Of a stretch of 53,305 bases of DNA, positions 17,014 to 27,050 are shown in pieces; position 1 is the stretch's first letter; every line of letters begins with the position of its first letter. Position numbers and translations under genes: made by a program. The notes beneath the pieces were generated by a model. It saw nothing but the letters and a program-made list of their open reading frames with translations. It was not told the DNA's origin and ran no database searches. Location: NCBI GenBank assembly GCA_030605615.1, contig JAUWHZ010000012.1:1-53305 (forward strand), read 5' to 3'. The stretch is from Atribacterota bacterium. GTDB lineage: Bacteria; Atribacterota; Phoenicimicrobiia; Phoenicimicrobiales; Phoenicimicrobiaceae.

Positions 17014-17663
17014 GCCATTTTTTTATTTACAATTTTGATTATATCTTTAAATATTTCTTCTTTGCTTCTATTAGCATCGATTACCTTAATTCTACCTGAT
17101 TCCTCTTGAGACAATTTATAATAACCATCTCTAACTCTTTCTAAAAATAATTTGCCGTCTATAATCTTTTTATTCACAAATTCTTCTTCAAATCTTATTT
17201 CTCGAGAATTACTAAAGGCAGTTGACCTCTTTAGTCCTTCTTGTGGCTCAATATCTAAGAAAAAAGTTATATCCGGGATAGCCTTTCCCACAACTAAAGC
17301 ATTTAGATGTTTAATAATTTTAAGGTCTATGCCTCTCCCATAACCCTGGTAAGCAGTAGTTGAATCGTAAAAGCGATCAGATATGACTATTTTGCCCTCT
17401 TCTAAAGCAGGCAAAATTATTAATCTAACATTTTCAGCTCGAGAAGCTAAAAATAATAACATTTCTGCTTTATAATCCATGCTGTCATTTTTCTGATCAA
17501 GAAGGATTTTACGTATCTTTTGCCCAATCTTTGTCCCCCCTGGTTCTTTAGTAAATATAAAAGGAATTCCTTTTTTATTTAATAAATTATAAAGCATCTT
17601 TGCTTGAGTAGTTTTGCCACAACCCTCGAGCCCTTCAAAGGTTATAAATAATCCTTTTCTCAT
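17004..17663 (-). CDS. tmk: Thymidylate kinase
   Basis: Phosphorylates dTMP to dTDP. The 219-residue P-loop kinase has GLEGCGKTTQAKML, the DR motif VISDRFYDSTTAYQGYGRG and a C-terminal LID region. ATG with AGAGGA upstream. It is the first gene of the tmk-holB-ricT-trmN6-rsmI-metG block and works with the thyX, tdk and dCMP deaminase encoded further along the window. The last three residues and stop are supplied by a repeat. Confidence 0.96.
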   Translation of the reverse strand: MRKGLFITFEGLEGCGKTTQAKMLYNLLNKKGIPFIFTKEPGGTKIGQKIRKILLDQKNDSMDYKAEMLLFLASRAENVRLIILPALEEGKIVISDRFYDSTTAYQGYGRGIDLKIIKHLNALVVGKAIPDITFFLDIEPQEGLKRSTAFSNSREIRFEEEFVNKKIIDGKLFLERVRDGYYKLSQEESGRIKVIDANRSKEEIFKDIIKIVNKKMAIR

Positions 17664-17684
17664 TATTTTCCTCTGCAGTCTTAA

Positions 17685-17738
17685 TTAGTCGTTAATAAAT
17701 AGTCGTTAGTCGTTAGTAGGACAGGCGTCTCGCCTGTC
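17685..17738. repeat. AGTCGTT heptamers followed by a family B hairpin
   Basis: AGTCGTT units (17687-17716) lead directly into GACAGGCG TCT CGCCTGTC (17720-17738). The same order, heptamers then hairpin, occurs at 32896-32949. Confidence 0.8.
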
Positions 17739-17803
17739 TATTATATAATTTATCATTGATATTGTAATTAATAGATCATTTAAAGCCAATCGATCATTTT
17801 TTA

Positions 17804-18256
17804 TCATTCTTTATTGTCGTTTTTCTCAATAAGCACTCGACAGATATCAGTTAAGGTTACTATTCCTGCTAATTTCCCTCCCCTTATAACAGGGAGTCTT
17901 CGGATTTTATTTCTAATAAGCAAATCAGCTGCTAAAACTTCGTTGTCATCTTCCTCAATGGTAAGCACGTTTTTCCTCATAAATTCTTCTATCGGGTGTT
18001 GGGAATACTCTTTTAAATTTTTAGATAATTGAATAAACTCAGAAAGAATGGAACCACTATTTATAATTCCTAAATAATTCGGTAAAGTAGCTTTAATTAT
18101 ATCGTGTTGTGATATAAATCCGATAACTTCTTGATTATGGCTTACTACCGGAACTCCAGTAATTTTATGTCGAGATAAAATTTCTATCAAATCTTTCAAT
18201 TTGCAATTAGCTAACACACTGGTAACATCACGAATCATAATATCTTTTATTTTCAA
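17804..18256 (-). CDS. CBS-domain pair protein
   Basis: A 150-residue protein made of two CBS domains (about 1-60 and 85-145), starting MKIKDIMIRDVTSV and with LLIRNKIRRLPVIRGGKLAG in the second. Such pairs bind adenine nucleotides or SAM and regulate partner proteins; the partner is unknown. The start is TTG with GGAG ten bases upstream. It lies 27 bases after fruK, possibly co-transcribed with it. Confidence 0.85.
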   Translation of the reverse strand: MKIKDIMIRDVTSVLANCKLKDLIEILSRHKITGVPVVSHNQEVIGFISQHDIIKATLPNYLGIINSGSILSEFIQLSKNLKEYSQHPIEEFMRKNVLTIEEDDNEVLAADLLIRNKIRRLPVIRGGKLAGIVTLTDICRVLIEKNDNKE

Positions 18257-18283
18257 CTCAAAATTTCTCCTCTAAATGTTTTT

Positions 18284-19216
18284 TTACATTTTCTTAACTT
18301 TTGCCCACTGAAGACATCTTTCTACTTCTTCTCTTGAACTAAATTCCTCTTCTTCTCTCAAGGCGCTAGCTAAGGCACAGGCCATTGAAAATTCAATTGC
18401 ATCTTCAAAGCTTTTTTCTTCTTCGGTTAAGGCAATCGCCAATCCAGCAACCAAGGCATCACCTGCTCCAATTAGGTTAACAATTTTATGGTAAGTAGTC
18501 TCTGCAAACCATAATTTATCTCTGGTAGCAATTATATCTTTTTCTTGTTCCAGAGAAACTACACCAATCTCTGCTCCTCTATATACAACTTCTTTTGCGG
18601 CTTTAATGGCATCTTTCTCTTTATCAATTACAATATCAAAAACCTTATTACTTTCTCGAAGGTCAGGTTTTGCTAAAAATGGACCCCCCTCTAAACCTTT
18701 AATAAATTGCTCTCCGGACGTATTTAATATGGTTTTTACCCCTCTTTCTTTGGCCATAGAAATTAAGTTTGCATAAACATCTACAGGTACTCCCCGAGGC
18801 AAACTACCTGAAAGTGTAACTATACTACATTGAGACATAACTCTATAAAAGATTGACTGAAGCATTTCTAAGTCATATTCAGTTACTTTTGGTCCGGGTT
18901 CACTAAGCAAGGTATGTTGGCTCTTTTCTTTATCCCAAATAATTGTATTACTCCTGGTCTTTTCTTCAATGTGCCAAAAATTTGTAGTGATACCTAATCC
19001 TCTTAATTCCTCTTCTATAATTCTTCCCCTGCCTCCTCCTAAGAATCCGATGGCAATGGTTTCTCTACCGCATCCTCTAACAGCTTTAGATACATTAATA
19101 CCTTTCCCGCCAGAAGTTAGGTGAGCATTCAAAACTTTATTATAGTGATCTAATTTTAAACTATCAACCTCTAATATTACATCTAAAGCAGGATTTAAAG
19201 TAACTGTAGCAATCAT
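18284..19216 (-). CDS. fruK: PfkB-family 1-phosphofructokinase or related hexose-phosphate kinase
   Basis: The 310-residue ribokinase-fold enzyme has the family start TLNPALDVILEVD, the sugar-binding SGGKGINVSKA and the catalytic NLIGAGDALVAGLA (general base Asp). These fit the 1-phosphofructokinase/tagatose-6-phosphate kinase branch, which makes fructose-1,6-bisphosphate or tagatose-1,6-bisphosphate. No fructose PTS genes are adjacent, so the substrate is not certain. ATG with AAAGGA upstream. Confidence 0.85.
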   Translation of the reverse strand: MIATVTLNPALDVILEVDSLKLDHYNKVLNAHLTSGGKGINVSKAVRGCGRETIAIGFLGGGRGRIIEEELRGLGITTNFWHIEEKTRSNTIIWDKEKSQHTLLSEPGPKVTEYDLEMLQSIFYRVMSQCSIVTLSGSLPRGVPVDVYANLISMAKERGVKTILNTSGEQFIKGLEGGPFLAKPDLRESNKVFDIVIDKEKDAIKAAKEVVYRGAEIGVVSLEQEKDIIATRDKLWFAETTYHKIVNLIGAGDALVAGLAIALTEEEKSFEDAIEFSMACALASALREEEEFSSREEVERCLQWAKVKKM

Positions 19217-19310
19217 ATTTTTTATCCTTTCCTTTTTATAATATTAAATTATCTGTGAATATTTTTAAAATTATAGCTTAATTATTTCAATTTATCAATC
19301 TTAACTATAA

Positions 19311-19433
19311 CGTAATCGTATCTCGTATCTTGTATCTCGTATCTCGCGAAGAAAGCAAAAGTCAGGAGTCAGAATATTTTATAACAAAGAACGTTTAGCT
19401 TTAACTTTTTTTAATGCGCGATGCGCGATACTA
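19311..19433. repeat. Convergent heptamer arrays upstream of fruK's neighbour rhomboid stop
   Basis: CGTATCT, CGTATCT, TGTATCT, CGTATCT (19319-19346) point right. An inverted, degenerate GCGCGATGCGCGATAC (19412-19429) ends at the rhomboid stop. The 60 bases between are AT-rich and without a recognizable feature. Confidence 0.7.
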
Positions 19434-20105
19434 TTCTATAAACGTTTTAAATAGTTTAATTATTATAATTCCACAAATAAAACCACCAATATGAGCAAAC
19501 CATGCTACCCCACCCTCTCCCGTTCTAACTGCTAAAGAAGAGATGCCATATAAAAATTGATATATTATCCAAAAACCTAATACAATAACCGCTGGTATTT
19601 TAATTAACCTTATAAAAAAACCAAAAATGATTACAGTGGTTACTCTTGCCCGAGGATAAAGTAATAAATATGCCCCTAATACTCCAGCTATGGCTCCACT
19701 TGCTCCCACCATAGGCACTGTAGAATCTGGATTAAAAAATATCTGAGTAAAGGCAGCAGCTATTCCACAAAAAAGATAAAAGAGCACAAAATTTCTTCTG
19801 CCTAAATAATCCTCCACATTATTTCCAAATATCCACAAAAACAACATATTTCCTAATAAGTGAACAATACTACCATGCATAAACATAGAAGTAAATATGG
19901 TTAAATATATGGGCGAAGGTCCCGAAGGAAATATATCTGTATGATGAGTAATCTCAAAAGGCAATAATCCCATAGAATAGATAAACTCGGTAAATCTTTC
20001 ACCCAAAGACACTTGGTATAAATATACTATCGTGTTTAATACAATTAATGCCACAGTGATTAAAGGGAATTTTTTAGTTGGTACATCGTCCCAAATAGGA
20101 AACAT
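19431..20105 (-). CDS. Rhomboid-family intramembrane serine protease
   Basis: Cleaves membrane proteins within the bilayer. The 224-residue protein has about six hydrophobic segments, the HLLGNMLFLWIFG motif, the catalytic serine in GASGAIAGVLGA and the catalytic histidine in AHIGGFICG. Length and order of motifs match bacterial rhomboids (GlpG/YqgP type core). Substrate unknown. ATG start; it stands between repeat-filled gaps on both sides. Confidence 0.92.
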   Translation of the reverse strand: MFPIWDDVPTKKFPLITVALIVLNTIVYLYQVSLGERFTEFIYSMGLLPFEITHHTDIFPSGPSPIYLTIFTSMFMHGSIVHLLGNMLFLWIFGNNVEDYLGRRNFVLFYLFCGIAAAFTQIFFNPDSTVPMVGASGAIAGVLGAYLLLYPRARVTTVIIFGFFIRLIKIPAVIVLGFWIIYQFLYGISSLAVRTGEGGVAWFAHIGGFICGIIIIKLFKTFIE

Positions 20106-20125
20106 AAAATTATCACGCCTTTAGA

Positions 20126-20310
20126 TAGTCGTTAATCGTTAGTGGACGCTATTAACAAAAATATTATAACATAAAATTATATTTTTGCCTTTTATGGTTG
20201 GTAGTGTTCAACGGTTATCAGATAGGTTCCGCTTTTTGTCATTGCGGGGAGTAAATCGACGAAGCAATCTGTATTTAGTATATAGTATATGGTATATCGT
20301 ATTGCGTAAA
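20126..20310. repeat. Heptamer blocks and a partial family D element
   Basis: AGTCGTT-like units occupy 20127-20143. A truncated family D element, GTCATTGCGGGG to GACGAAGCAATCT, occupies 20238-20270. Five units ending in GTA (TTTAGTA, TATAGTA, TATGGTA, TATCGTA, TTGCGTA) follow at 20273-20307. A frame open across here on the minus strand is only repeat. Confidence 0.75.
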
Positions 20311-20350
20311 ACAGAATGACTAAAATCGCAAAGTTCAAAGAAGTCAAGTG

Positions 20351-20500
20351 TGGGGGCTCGATTCATCGAACCCGTTAGAGAAATTAACAAAACAATACGG
20401 GGCGGATAAATCCGCCCCCTACATCAAAATCAATACTTTATTCGAAAAAAACTTTTGAATTTTAAATTATGGTTTTACGTTTTTCGCTTTTAGTTTTAAA
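20351..20500. repeat. Family C double-hairpin element, copy 2
   Basis: Hairpins GGGCTCGAT/ATCGAACCC (20354-20373) and GGGGCGGAT/ATCCGCCCC (20399-20418) with the same AT-rich tail (AAATTATGGTTTTACG) as copies 1 and 3. It lies directly 3' of wecB. The first stem has a C-A mismatch on the plus strand but a U-G wobble in minus-strand RNA. With the preceding repeats it fills the 20106-20507 gap. Confidence 0.8.
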
Positions 20501-20507
20501 CTTTAAT

Positions 20508-21665
20508 TTATTTTGCTTTAAATTCATCAGGGGATTGATTAACTAAATTAAAATTATACAATATTTTCTTAATAATTCTTTCCGCAGCTTTTCCATCGCC
20601 ATAAGGATTAATATTTCTGGTCATTTCCAGATATTTCTCTTTATTGTCTAATAGTTCCTTAACTTCTTTAATAATCTTTTTGCTATTAGTTCCAATTAAT
20701 TTTACTACACCTGCTTCAACTGCCTCTGGCCTTTCTGTCTCCTCCCGTAATACTAAAACTGGCTTTCCCAAGGAAGGCGCTTCTTCTTGTATACCTCCAG
20801 AATCAGTAAGTATAATATATGATTTAGACATTAAATTAACCATATCTTTGTAATCTAAAGTATCAAGAAGTAAGACTTCTTTTCTACTTTTTAAAATTTC
20901 GTTCGCAATTTTTCTTATCTCGGGATTTTTATGAATGGGGAAAATTACTAATAAATCAGAATAATCATCTATGAGCTTAATTAAAGCCTGGCAAGTTTCT
21001 CTTAATGGTCTCCCCCAATTCTCTCTCCTGTGCATAGTTACCAAAATAATTTTTTTCTCAAATATTTTTACATCTCGCAATAGAGGCTCTCTAAAAATAT
21101 AATTCTCTTTAATCATTAAAAATAAAGAATCTATTACCGTATTTCCACTAACAAAAATATTCTCTCTTTTTACACCCTCAGATAGTAAATTTTGACATGA
21201 TTTTTCAGTCGGAGCAAAGTGAAGGTCAGCTAATACACTGGTTAAATGACGATTTATTTCTTCTGGGAAAGGATAATATTTATTATTAGTTCTAAGACCG
21301 GCTTCAATATGGCCAATTTTAATTTTCTGGTAAAAAGCAGCTAAAGCTCCAACAAAGGTAGTAGTAGTATCACCCTGTACCAAAACCATAGATGGTCTTT
21401 CTTTTTTTAATATTTTTTCAATACCTAAAAGGCTATTCTTGGTAATATGTGATAATGATTGGCTCTGTTTCATAATATTTAAATCATAATCGGGATGAAT
21501 TTGAAAAATTTCTAACATTTGATCTAACATTTCGCGATGTTGGCCAGATACAATAATTTTTGACTCAATAAGATGAGAGTATTTTTTTATTTCAGATAAT
21601 ATAGGGAACATTTTTATAGTCTCGGGGCGAGTTCCAAAAATTACAGCAATTTTTATTTTATTCAT
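20508..21665 (-). CDS. wecB: UDP-N-acetylglucosamine 2-epimerase (non-hydrolysing)
   Basis: Interconverts UDP-GlcNAc and UDP-ManNAc for cell-surface polysaccharides. The 385-residue protein has the family start [36 protein letters not shown] and [21 protein letters not shown]. Length is normal. Its ATG lies inside the last codons of the dCMP deaminase gene (8-base overlap). The neighbourhood upp-dCMP deaminase-wecB is common in Clostridia. Confidence 0.96.
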   Translation of the reverse strand: MNKIKIAVIFGTRPETIKMFPILSEIKKYSHLIESKIIVSGQHREMLDQMLEIFQIHPDYDLNIMKQSQSLSHITKNSLLGIEKILKKERPSMVLVQGDTTTTFVGALAAFYQKIKIGHIEAGLRTNNKYYPFPEEINRHLTSVLADLHFAPTEKSCQNLLSEGVKRENIFVSGNTVIDSLFLMIKENYIFREPLLRDVKIFEKKIILVTMHRRENWGRPLRETCQALIKLIDDYSDLLVIFPIHKNPEIRKIANEILKSRKEVLLLDTLDYKDMVNLMSKSYIILTDSGGIQEEAPSLGKPVLVLREETERPEAVEAGVVKLIGTNSKKIIKEVKELLDNKEKYLEMTRNINPYGDGKAAERIIKKILYNFNLVNQSPDEFKAK

Positions 21666-22101
21666 AATAAACCTCAGTTACTCCTGCTTCTTTTAGTAAT
21701 TTTCGAGCTAATTCATCTGGATATTTTTCTTTATAGATAATCTTTGTTATTCCTGAATTTATAATCATTTTAGCACAAGTAACACAAGATTGAGTCGTAC
21801 AATACAATACACTACCTTTAATACTAATACCATATAATGCAGCTTGTACAATAGCATTTTGTTCGGCATGTAGACCCCTACATAATTCCTGTCTTTCTCC
21901 TGAAGCAACCTTTCTCTCTTCTCTTAAGCAGCCTATTTCCAGGCAATGGGGTAACCCTCTGGGAGCACCATTATATCCGGTAGTAAGTATGCGCTTATCT
22001 TGAACAATTACTGCGCCCACCTTTCTTCGTAGGCAAGTAGAGCGTTTTGATACTAATTCAGTTATCTCCATAAAATATTCATCCCAAGAAGGACGGTTCA
22101 T
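21658..22101 (-). CDS. dCMP deaminase (ComEB type)
   Basis: Converts dCMP to dUMP, the substrate of thymidylate synthase. The 147-residue zinc deaminase has [11 protein letters not shown] at the start, [11 protein letters not shown] (zinc histidine and catalytic Glu) and [13 protein letters not shown] (zinc cysteines). ATG with AAAGGGGA upstream. It overlaps wecB. With thyX and tdk nearby and tmk upstream it forms a dTMP supply route. Confidence 0.94.
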   Translation of the reverse strand: MNRPSWDEYFMEITELVSKRSTCLRRKVGAVIVQDKRILTTGYNGAPRGLPHCLEIGCLREERKVASGERQELCRGLHAEQNAIVQAALYGISIKGSVLYCTTQSCVTCAKMIINSGITKIIYKEKYPDELARKLLKEAGVTEVYYE

Positions 22102-22125
22102 AAATTAAAATCCCCTTTAAAAATA

Positions 22126-22196
22126 TTAGCGTGGAGCGTACAGCGTTTAGCGTATAGTAATTTCGTATCGCGTATCTTGTATTTAGTATCTCGTAA
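22126..22196. repeat. Heptamer arrays, AGCGTNN then NNTCGTA units
   Basis: AGCGTGG, AGCGTAC, AGCGTTT, AGCGTAT is followed by TTTCGTA, TCGCGTA, TCTTGTA, TTTAGTA, TCTCGTA. Two unit types are fused in one block. Confidence 0.8.
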
Positions 22197-22232
22197 CTAT
22201 TTAGAGAAATAAAAAAGCATTTTGTTCCAATT

Positions 22233-22311
22233 GTCATTGCGAGCCCTGATTCTATTAGGGCGTGGCAATCTCGGTTTGAGATTGCTTCGTCGCTTTGCTC
22301 CTCGCAATGAC
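22233..22311. repeat. Family D MITE-like element, complete copy
   Basis: A 79-bp element with perfect 11-bp terminal inverted repeats, GTCATTGCGAG and CTCGCAATGAC. Inside are a CCCT/AGGG arm and a GCAATCTC/GAGATTGC hairpin. A short inverted heptamer stretch (CCGCTATACGCTATA, 22378-22392) lies beyond it, so the element is flanked by convergent arrays. Together these fill the 22102-22404 gap. Confidence 0.85.
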
Positions 22312-22404
22312 AAAACTGCTTCTTACTCCTGACTTCTGACATCTGGATTCTTTAAGCTATTCAATCTACACAAAAATCCGCTATACGCTATATTATATAC
22401 TAAT

Positions 22405-23034
22405 TTATTTCGTGCCAAATAACCTATCACCAGCATCACCTAATCCCGGAACTATATAACCATGTGAATTTAGTCTTTCGTCTACAGCTGCCGTATATAT
22501 CTTGATATCGGGATGGTATTTTTGCAAATAATTTATTCCTTCCGGGGCAGCAATTAAGCACATAAACTTTATATCCATTGAACCATTTTTTTTCAAATAA
22601 TCTACACAAGCAACAGCTGTCCCCCCTGTAGCTAACATTGGGTCAACTATAATAATCTTTCTATTTTTAATATCGGATGGTACTTTGGCATAATATTCCA
22701 CTGGTTTCAAAGTTTCAGGATTTCGATAAATGCCAATATGTCCTACTTTAGCAGGAGGAATAAGTTTCAAAATACCATCTACCATCCCCAAACCTGCCCT
22801 CAAAATAGCTATAATAGCAATATTTTTTCCAGAAACTACCTTACTTTTTGCCTTTCTAATTGGAGTTTCTATTTCTATTTCTTTTAATTCGATTTCCCTG
22901 GTAACTTCATAAGCCATTAAATTGGATAATTCATCTACTAATTCTCTAAACTCTTTCACTTGTGTGTTCTTATCTCTAATCATAGTTAATTTGTGCTGTA
23001 TTAAAGGGTGATCTAATATTATTACTTCGTTCAA
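22405..23034 (-). CDS. upp: Uracil phosphoribosyltransferase
   Basis: Salvages uracil to UMP with PRPP. The 209-residue protein has the family start [18 protein letters not shown], the PRPP motif [18 protein letters not shown] and the uracil-binding [18 protein letters not shown]. Start is TTG with AAGGAGG eight bases upstream. It follows rpiB across a short heptamer block. Confidence 0.97.
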   Translation of the reverse strand: MNEVIILDHPLIQHKLTMIRDKNTQVKEFRELVDELSNLMAYEVTREIELKEIEIETPIRKAKSKVVSGKNIAIIAILRAGLGMVDGILKLIPPAKVGHIGIYRNPETLKPVEYYAKVPSDIKNRKIIIVDPMLATGGTAVACVDYLKKNGSMDIKFMCLIAAPEGINYLQKYHPDIKIYTAAVDERLNSHGYIVPGLGDAGDRLFGTK

Positions 23035-23051
23035 TTATTTATCCTCCTTGT

Positions 23052-23088
23052 TTCGTATATCGTATATCGTATTTCGTATCGTGTTCGA
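23052..23088. repeat. Heptamer array, NTCGTAT units
   Basis: TTCGTAT, ATCGTAT, ATCGTAT, TTCGTAT, then CGTGTTCG, filling the space between the upp ribosome-binding site and the rpiB stop. Confidence 0.8.
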
Positions 23089-23090
23089 AT

Positions 23091-23543
23091 TTATTTATAG
23101 ATTTTATTTTCTTTTAGTTTAATCTTATTTAAACGATTAATGTGTCTTTTTTCCTGGCTGAAATCAGTATTTAGCCAAATTCTCACAATTTCTTTAGCCA
23201 ATCCTACATCAATAACTCTTGCTCCTAAGGTTAAAATATTTGCATCATTATGTTCTCGAGTATTTCGAGCAGAAAATATATCATGACATAATGAGGCTCT
23301 GATACCTTTAATTTTATTAGCAACTATTGACATTCCAATCCCTGTTCCACAAATCAATATTCCTCTATCATACCGTCCATTTTTTACTTCAACAGAAACT
23401 TTAAAACCTATATCTGGATAATCGACAGATTGTTCATTATTGCATCCAAAATCTGTATATTCTATATTTAGTTCTTGTAAATATTGTTTTAAGCTCTCTT
23501 TTAATCTATAACCTCCATGATCACTTCCCAAAGCTATTTTCAT
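23091..23543 (-). CDS. rpiB: Ribose-5-phosphate isomerase B
   Basis: Interconverts ribose-5-phosphate and ribulose-5-phosphate. The 150-residue protein has the RpiB start KIALGSDHGGYRLKE, the catalytic-cysteine motif ILICGTGIGMSI, and NILTLGARVI. Length normal. ATG start. The order phosphatase-rpiB-upp matches ywlE-ywlF-upp of Bacillota, minus glyA. Confidence 0.95.
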   Translation of the reverse strand: MKIALGSDHGGYRLKESLKQYLQELNIEYTDFGCNNEQSVDYPDIGFKVSVEVKNGRYDRGILICGTGIGMSIVANKIKGIRASLCHDIFSARNTREHNDANILTLGARVIDVGLAKEIVRIWLNTDFSQEKRHINRLNKIKLKENKIYK

Positions 23544-23561
23544 ACTTATATATCACCACCA

Positions 23562-24065
23562 CTATTTACTATTTTCTTCGATAATTATATCCGCAATTTT
23601 CTCTAAACTTACCTTCAATTCTTTTGCAACAATTCTATAAAATTCAACTTGCTTTCCAATCGGATCAATTATTTCATTGTCCCTTTCGTTATTCGGAATG
23701 CTTCTAAATTCATTTTTTAAAGCATATTTCTTAAGAAGAAAGGTCTTATTTTGCACAAAAGGAAATTCTTTCTGGATATATTCTTTATGTTCATTTGCCA
23801 TAACTAAAATCAAATCTGCTTTTTTAACCAGTTCTTTCCGTAATGGCTGGGCTTGATGTTGAGAAATATCTATACCTTGTTCAAGCATAACTAAAGTTGC
23901 TTCGGAAGTTGGACTCATTCCTAAAATAGCAGAAATTCCCGCAGATTGAATATTATATCTGTAGGAATTTTCTACATTTTCTTTTAACATCTTTTCAAAC
24001 ATACCTTGAGCCATAATACTTCGGCAGGTATTTCCGGTACAGACAAATAAAATTGATCTGATCAT
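23562..24065 (-). CDS. Low-molecular-weight phosphatase, probably a protein-arginine phosphatase (YwlE type)
   Basis: The P-loop VCTGNTCRS (Cys-X5-Arg) and the late Asp in IIDPIGK define the LMW-PTP fold (167 residues). In Bacillus YwlE a threonine within the P-loop (CTGNTCR) selects phosphoarginine over phosphotyrosine, and this protein has that threonine. The position between prmC and rpiB matches ywlE. The specificity is inferred; a McsB-like arginine kinase is not in this window. Confidence 0.85.
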   Translation of the reverse strand: MIRSILFVCTGNTCRSIMAQGMFEKMLKENVENSYRYNIQSAGISAILGMSPTSEATLVMLEQGIDISQHQAQPLRKELVKKADLILVMANEHKEYIQKEFPFVQNKTFLLKKYALKNEFRSIPNNERDNEIIDPIGKQVEFYRIVAKELKVSLEKIADIIIEENSK

Positions 24066-24140
24066 TTTAAAATTATCCTCGTTCTTTTGCGTTATATCTA
24101 CCTGACTTCTATGAACTCTAAAATTTTAGTTATTCTATTT

Positions 24141-24190
24141 TGCGCAATACTCGATACGAGATACGATTATCCTTTACGATACGCTATTAC
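24141..24190. repeat. Inverted heptamer array at the prmC 3' end
   Basis: GCAATAC, TCGATACGAG, ATACGAT and TACGATACGC are inverted TCGTAT/AGCGTAT units. The prmC stop (24167) lies inside, so its final residues (AYRKG) are repeat-encoded. Confidence 0.7.
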
Positions 24191-25081
24191 TACTCTCTCT
24201 ATCCCAGAATAATCTTTAAAAATTTCTACATTTTTTCTATAATTATTTTCTTTTAAAATTAATTCTTTTATTATTTTTACCTGGTCCGCACCTACTTCTA
24301 AAGCTATAAAACCATCTCTTTTTAAAAATTTAGGGCTTCCCTTAATAATTTTACGATAACAATCTATTCCGTCAACTCCTCCATACAAAGCAATCTTTGG
24401 CTCATTACCTTTTATCTCAGAAGGCAATGATTTAAAATCATCTAAATTTACATAAGGAGGATTTGAGATAATTACATCTAAACTATTTTTTTCTATTTTA
24501 CCCTGAAAAGGTCCAAATAGATCTCCCTGTAGAAATATTATTTTATTTTCACAATTATGTTTTTGAGCGTTTTTTAATGCTACTTGTAAAGATTTCTTAG
24601 ATATGTCAGTGGCATAAATAGTAATATCTTTTATAAATTCGGCAATACTTATAGCAATTATTCCTGTACCGGTTCCTAAATCAACTATCTTTATATGGGA
24701 AGATGATTTTCTTTTTTTTAATCTTTCAATGACTCTTTCCACTAAAATCTCAGTTTCCGGCCGAGGAATTAAAACACCTTTTTCTACTAAAAAATCCATT
24801 CCCATAAACTCTTGATGTTTAGTTATATATTGGAGAGGGATTTTTCTTATTCTTTCCTGAATCATATTTTCTAATTGTTTTTTTTCTTTATTCTTTAATG
24901 CCCTATTAGAATTTAAGTATATTTCACTCCTATTCATTTTTAAAAAATAACTTAATAAAAGTTCCGTTTCTCTTTCTGGATTAATAATTTCAACACTTTT
25001 AAATAATTTGCTAACCCATTTTAAAGTTTGTCCGATAGTTTTAAATTTATCCTCAGTTACCAACATTATGTAAATCATCAC
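24167..25081 (-). CDS. prmC: Release factor glutamine methyltransferase
   Basis: Methylates the GGQ glutamine of release factors. The 304-residue protein has a helical N-terminal domain, SAM motif [16 protein letters not shown] and the catalytic VIISNPPYV. The frame opens at a GTG (25081) overlapping prfA; ATGs at 25078 and 25066 are alternatives and no ribosome-binding site decides between them. It is coupled to prfA, its substrate gene, by overlap. The last residues come from a repeat block. Confidence 0.93.
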   Translation of the reverse strand: MMIYIMLVTEDKFKTIGQTLKWVSKLFKSVEIINPERETELLLSYFLKMNRSEIYLNSNRALKNKEKKQLENMIQERIRKIPLQYITKHQEFMGMDFLVEKGVLIPRPETEILVERVIERLKKRKSSSHIKIVDLGTGTGIIAISIAEFIKDITIYATDISKKSLQVALKNAQKHNCENKIIFLQGDLFGPFQGKIEKNSLDVIISNPPYVNLDDFKSLPSEIKGNEPKIALYGGVDGIDCYRKIIKGSPKFLKRDGFIALEVGADQVKIIKELILKENNYRKNVEIFKDYSGIERVVIAYRKG

Positions 25082-26129
25082 TGCTTTTTTTCATATTTTC
25101 TGATAAAGTACGTATTAAATTGTCCAGATTTCCCTCTAATGTTTCTTCTAAATTATGCAAAGTCAAATTTACACGATGATCAGTAATTCTATTTTGAGGG
25201 AAATTGTAAGTTCTAATCCTTTCGCTTCTATCACCTGTACCAACTTGATTCTTTCTTTTCTTAGCAATCTCTTCATGCTTTTCTCTTTCTATTTTATCTA
25301 AAAGTCTTGCTCTTAATATTTTTAAAGCCTTGGCTTTATTTTTATGTTGAGATTTTTCATCTTGACAGGTGACTATCATTCCTGTGGGAATATGGGTAAT
25401 CCTCACTGCTGAATCTGTAGTATTAACACTCTGACCTCCTGGCCCGGTAGAACGATATCGGTCAATTTTCAAATCATTGGAATTAATTTCCAATTCAACC
25501 TCTTCTGCCTCCGGAAGTATAGCTACGGTAACAGTTGAAGTATGTATCCTCCCGCTAGATTCAGTTATAGGAACGCGCTGGACCCGATGCACTCCACTTT
25601 CGTGTTTTAATCTTTTATAAACTTCTTTTCCCGTTATGCCAAATATTATCTCTTTAAATCCTCCAATCTCAGTAGGATTGGAACTCATTACTTCCGCTTT
25701 CCATCCATTATTTTCCGCAAAGTGAGAATACATTCTAAATAGATCGCCCACAAAAAGAGCTGCCTCATCACCACCAGCACCTGCTCTAATCTCTACAATA
25801 ATGTTCTTTTTATCATAAGGGTCTTCTGGAAATATGAGTTCCTTTAGCTCTTTTTCCAAACTCGTCTTTTTCCCTTTTAGTCCTTCTAATTCGTCCTTTA
25901 CTAAATTTTTAAATTCGATATCTTGTTCTATGTCAAGCATTTTTAAATTTTCTTCAATTTCGCGTATTATGTCTTTATATTTTTTATATTTCAAGACTAC
26001 CTTGGAAATGTCAGAATGCAACTTTGCATATTCTTGAAATTTAATCTGATTATTGATAATTTTAGGGTCAGCAAGAAATGCATTCAGTTCTTCATATTTT
26101 TTTTCTAATTCTTCTAATTTTTTAAACAT
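25053..26129 (-). CDS. prfA: Peptide chain release factor 1
   Basis: Releases finished proteins at UAA and UAG. In the 358 residues the stop-codon motif region, GGQ loop [18 protein letters not shown] and [14 protein letters not shown] are all present. RF1 rather than RF2 is supported by the uninterrupted frame with no programmed frameshift. ATG start; ribosome-binding site weak. prmC follows and overlaps by 29 bases. Confidence 0.97.
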   Translation of the reverse strand: MFKKLEELEKKYEELNAFLADPKIINNQIKFQEYAKLHSDISKVVLKYKKYKDIIREIEENLKMLDIEQDIEFKNLVKDELEGLKGKKTSLEKELKELIFPEDPYDKKNIIVEIRAGAGGDEAALFVGDLFRMYSHFAENNGWKAEVMSSNPTEIGGFKEIIFGITGKEVYKRLKHESGVHRVQRVPITESSGRIHTSTVTVAILPEAEEVELEINSNDLKIDRYRSTGPGGQSVNTTDSAVRITHIPTGMIVTCQDEKSQHKNKAKALKILRARLLDKIEREKHEEIAKKRKNQVGTGDRSERIRTYNFPQNRITDHRVNLTLHNLEETLEGNLDNLIRTLSENMKKSSDDLHNVGN

Positions 26130-26142
26130 TATTTGCCACTTC

Positions 26143-27024
26143 TTATTTTATAATTTCATCATGCTCAGGCAGTACTCCCTGTAAAGCCTCTATCGCAACT
26201 TCTATCTGGCTATCATCAGGTTCTTTTGTAGTAAGTCTCTGAAACCATAATCCCGGCATTACTGCCCATTTCACCAAAGTCTTATCTATGTTTTTTGCTG
26301 ATAATTTCAATATTTCATATGATAGTCCAGCTATTAAAGGAATTATGGCTATTCGATAAGCTACCCTTAAAAGCAAAGTTTGTTTTCCTAATAAAGAAAA
26401 CACTAAAACACTTATTACTAAAACAATAAAAATAAAACTTGTTCCACATCGAGGATGTAAAGTACTATATTTTTTTACATTATTAACACTAAGTTCTTCT
26501 CCTGCCTCATAGGTATATATTACTTTATGCTCCGCACCATGATATTCAAATACTCTTTTAATGTCCTTTATTTTTGATATAAAGTATAAATAAAGCAAAA
26601 ATATACTAATTCTCAATATTCCTTCGAATAAATTATAAACCATTATGTTAGAGAGATATCTATCTAAATATCGGGCTATACCAGTCGGAAGAGCTATAAA
26701 GATAAGAATAAACAGAATAAAGGCAAACAAAATAGTAAAAAACATTTCTATTTTATTTATTTTGTCTTCTTCTCCTGTAGCTTGTTCTGCTGAATAGGTT
26801 AATGCTTTCAAGCCAAGAGTTAAAGACTCGATTAAACTAATTATCCCCCTAAAAATAGGTAATTTCAAGAATTTTATTTTATTGGATAATGATTTTAATT
26901 TACATATTTTTAAAATAATCTCTTTATCGGGTTTGCGAACAGCAACAGCATATTTAAGAGGAGATTTCATCATTACTCCCTCTATTACTGCTTGGCCACC
27001 ATAGTTATATTCGGCATTTTTCAT
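26143..27024 (-). CDS. DUF1385 (YqhQ-like) membrane protein
   Basis: A 293-residue integral membrane protein of unknown function. The family start [15 protein letters not shown], the central [17 protein letters not shown] and the HPRCGTSF motif are clear. About five hydrophobic segments lie between residues 90 and 240. Homologues often sit beside prfA and rpmE in Clostridia, as here. His, Glu and Cys residues in the conserved motifs suggest metal or catalytic chemistry, but nothing is established. ATG with GAGGAG upstream. Confidence 0.88.
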   Translation of the reverse strand: MKNAEYNYGGQAVIEGVMMKSPLKYAVAVRKPDKEIILKICKLKSLSNKIKFLKLPIFRGIISLIESLTLGLKALTYSAEQATGEEDKINKIEMFFTILFAFILFILIFIALPTGIARYLDRYLSNIMVYNLFEGILRISIFLLYLYFISKIKDIKRVFEYHGAEHKVIYTYEAGEELSVNNVKKYSTLHPRCGTSFIFIVLVISVLVFSLLGKQTLLLRVAYRIAIIPLIAGLSYEILKLSAKNIDKTLVKWAVMPGLWFQRLTTKEPDDSQIEVAIEALQGVLPEHDEIIK

Positions 27025-27050
27025 TATTTTAAATTAACTCCTCATATCTT

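Noticed and set aside
20208-20390. Minus-strand open frame of 60 codons
   Set aside because: It lies entirely on family D, heptamer and family C repeat sequence, has no ribosome-binding site and resembles no protein family.
22079-22342. Minus-strand open frame of 87 codons upstream of and overlapping the dCMP deaminase gene
   Set aside because: Its translation (CHCEEQSDEAI, RYAIRN) is that of the family D element and heptamers; the real gene starts at 22101 with its own ribosome-binding site.
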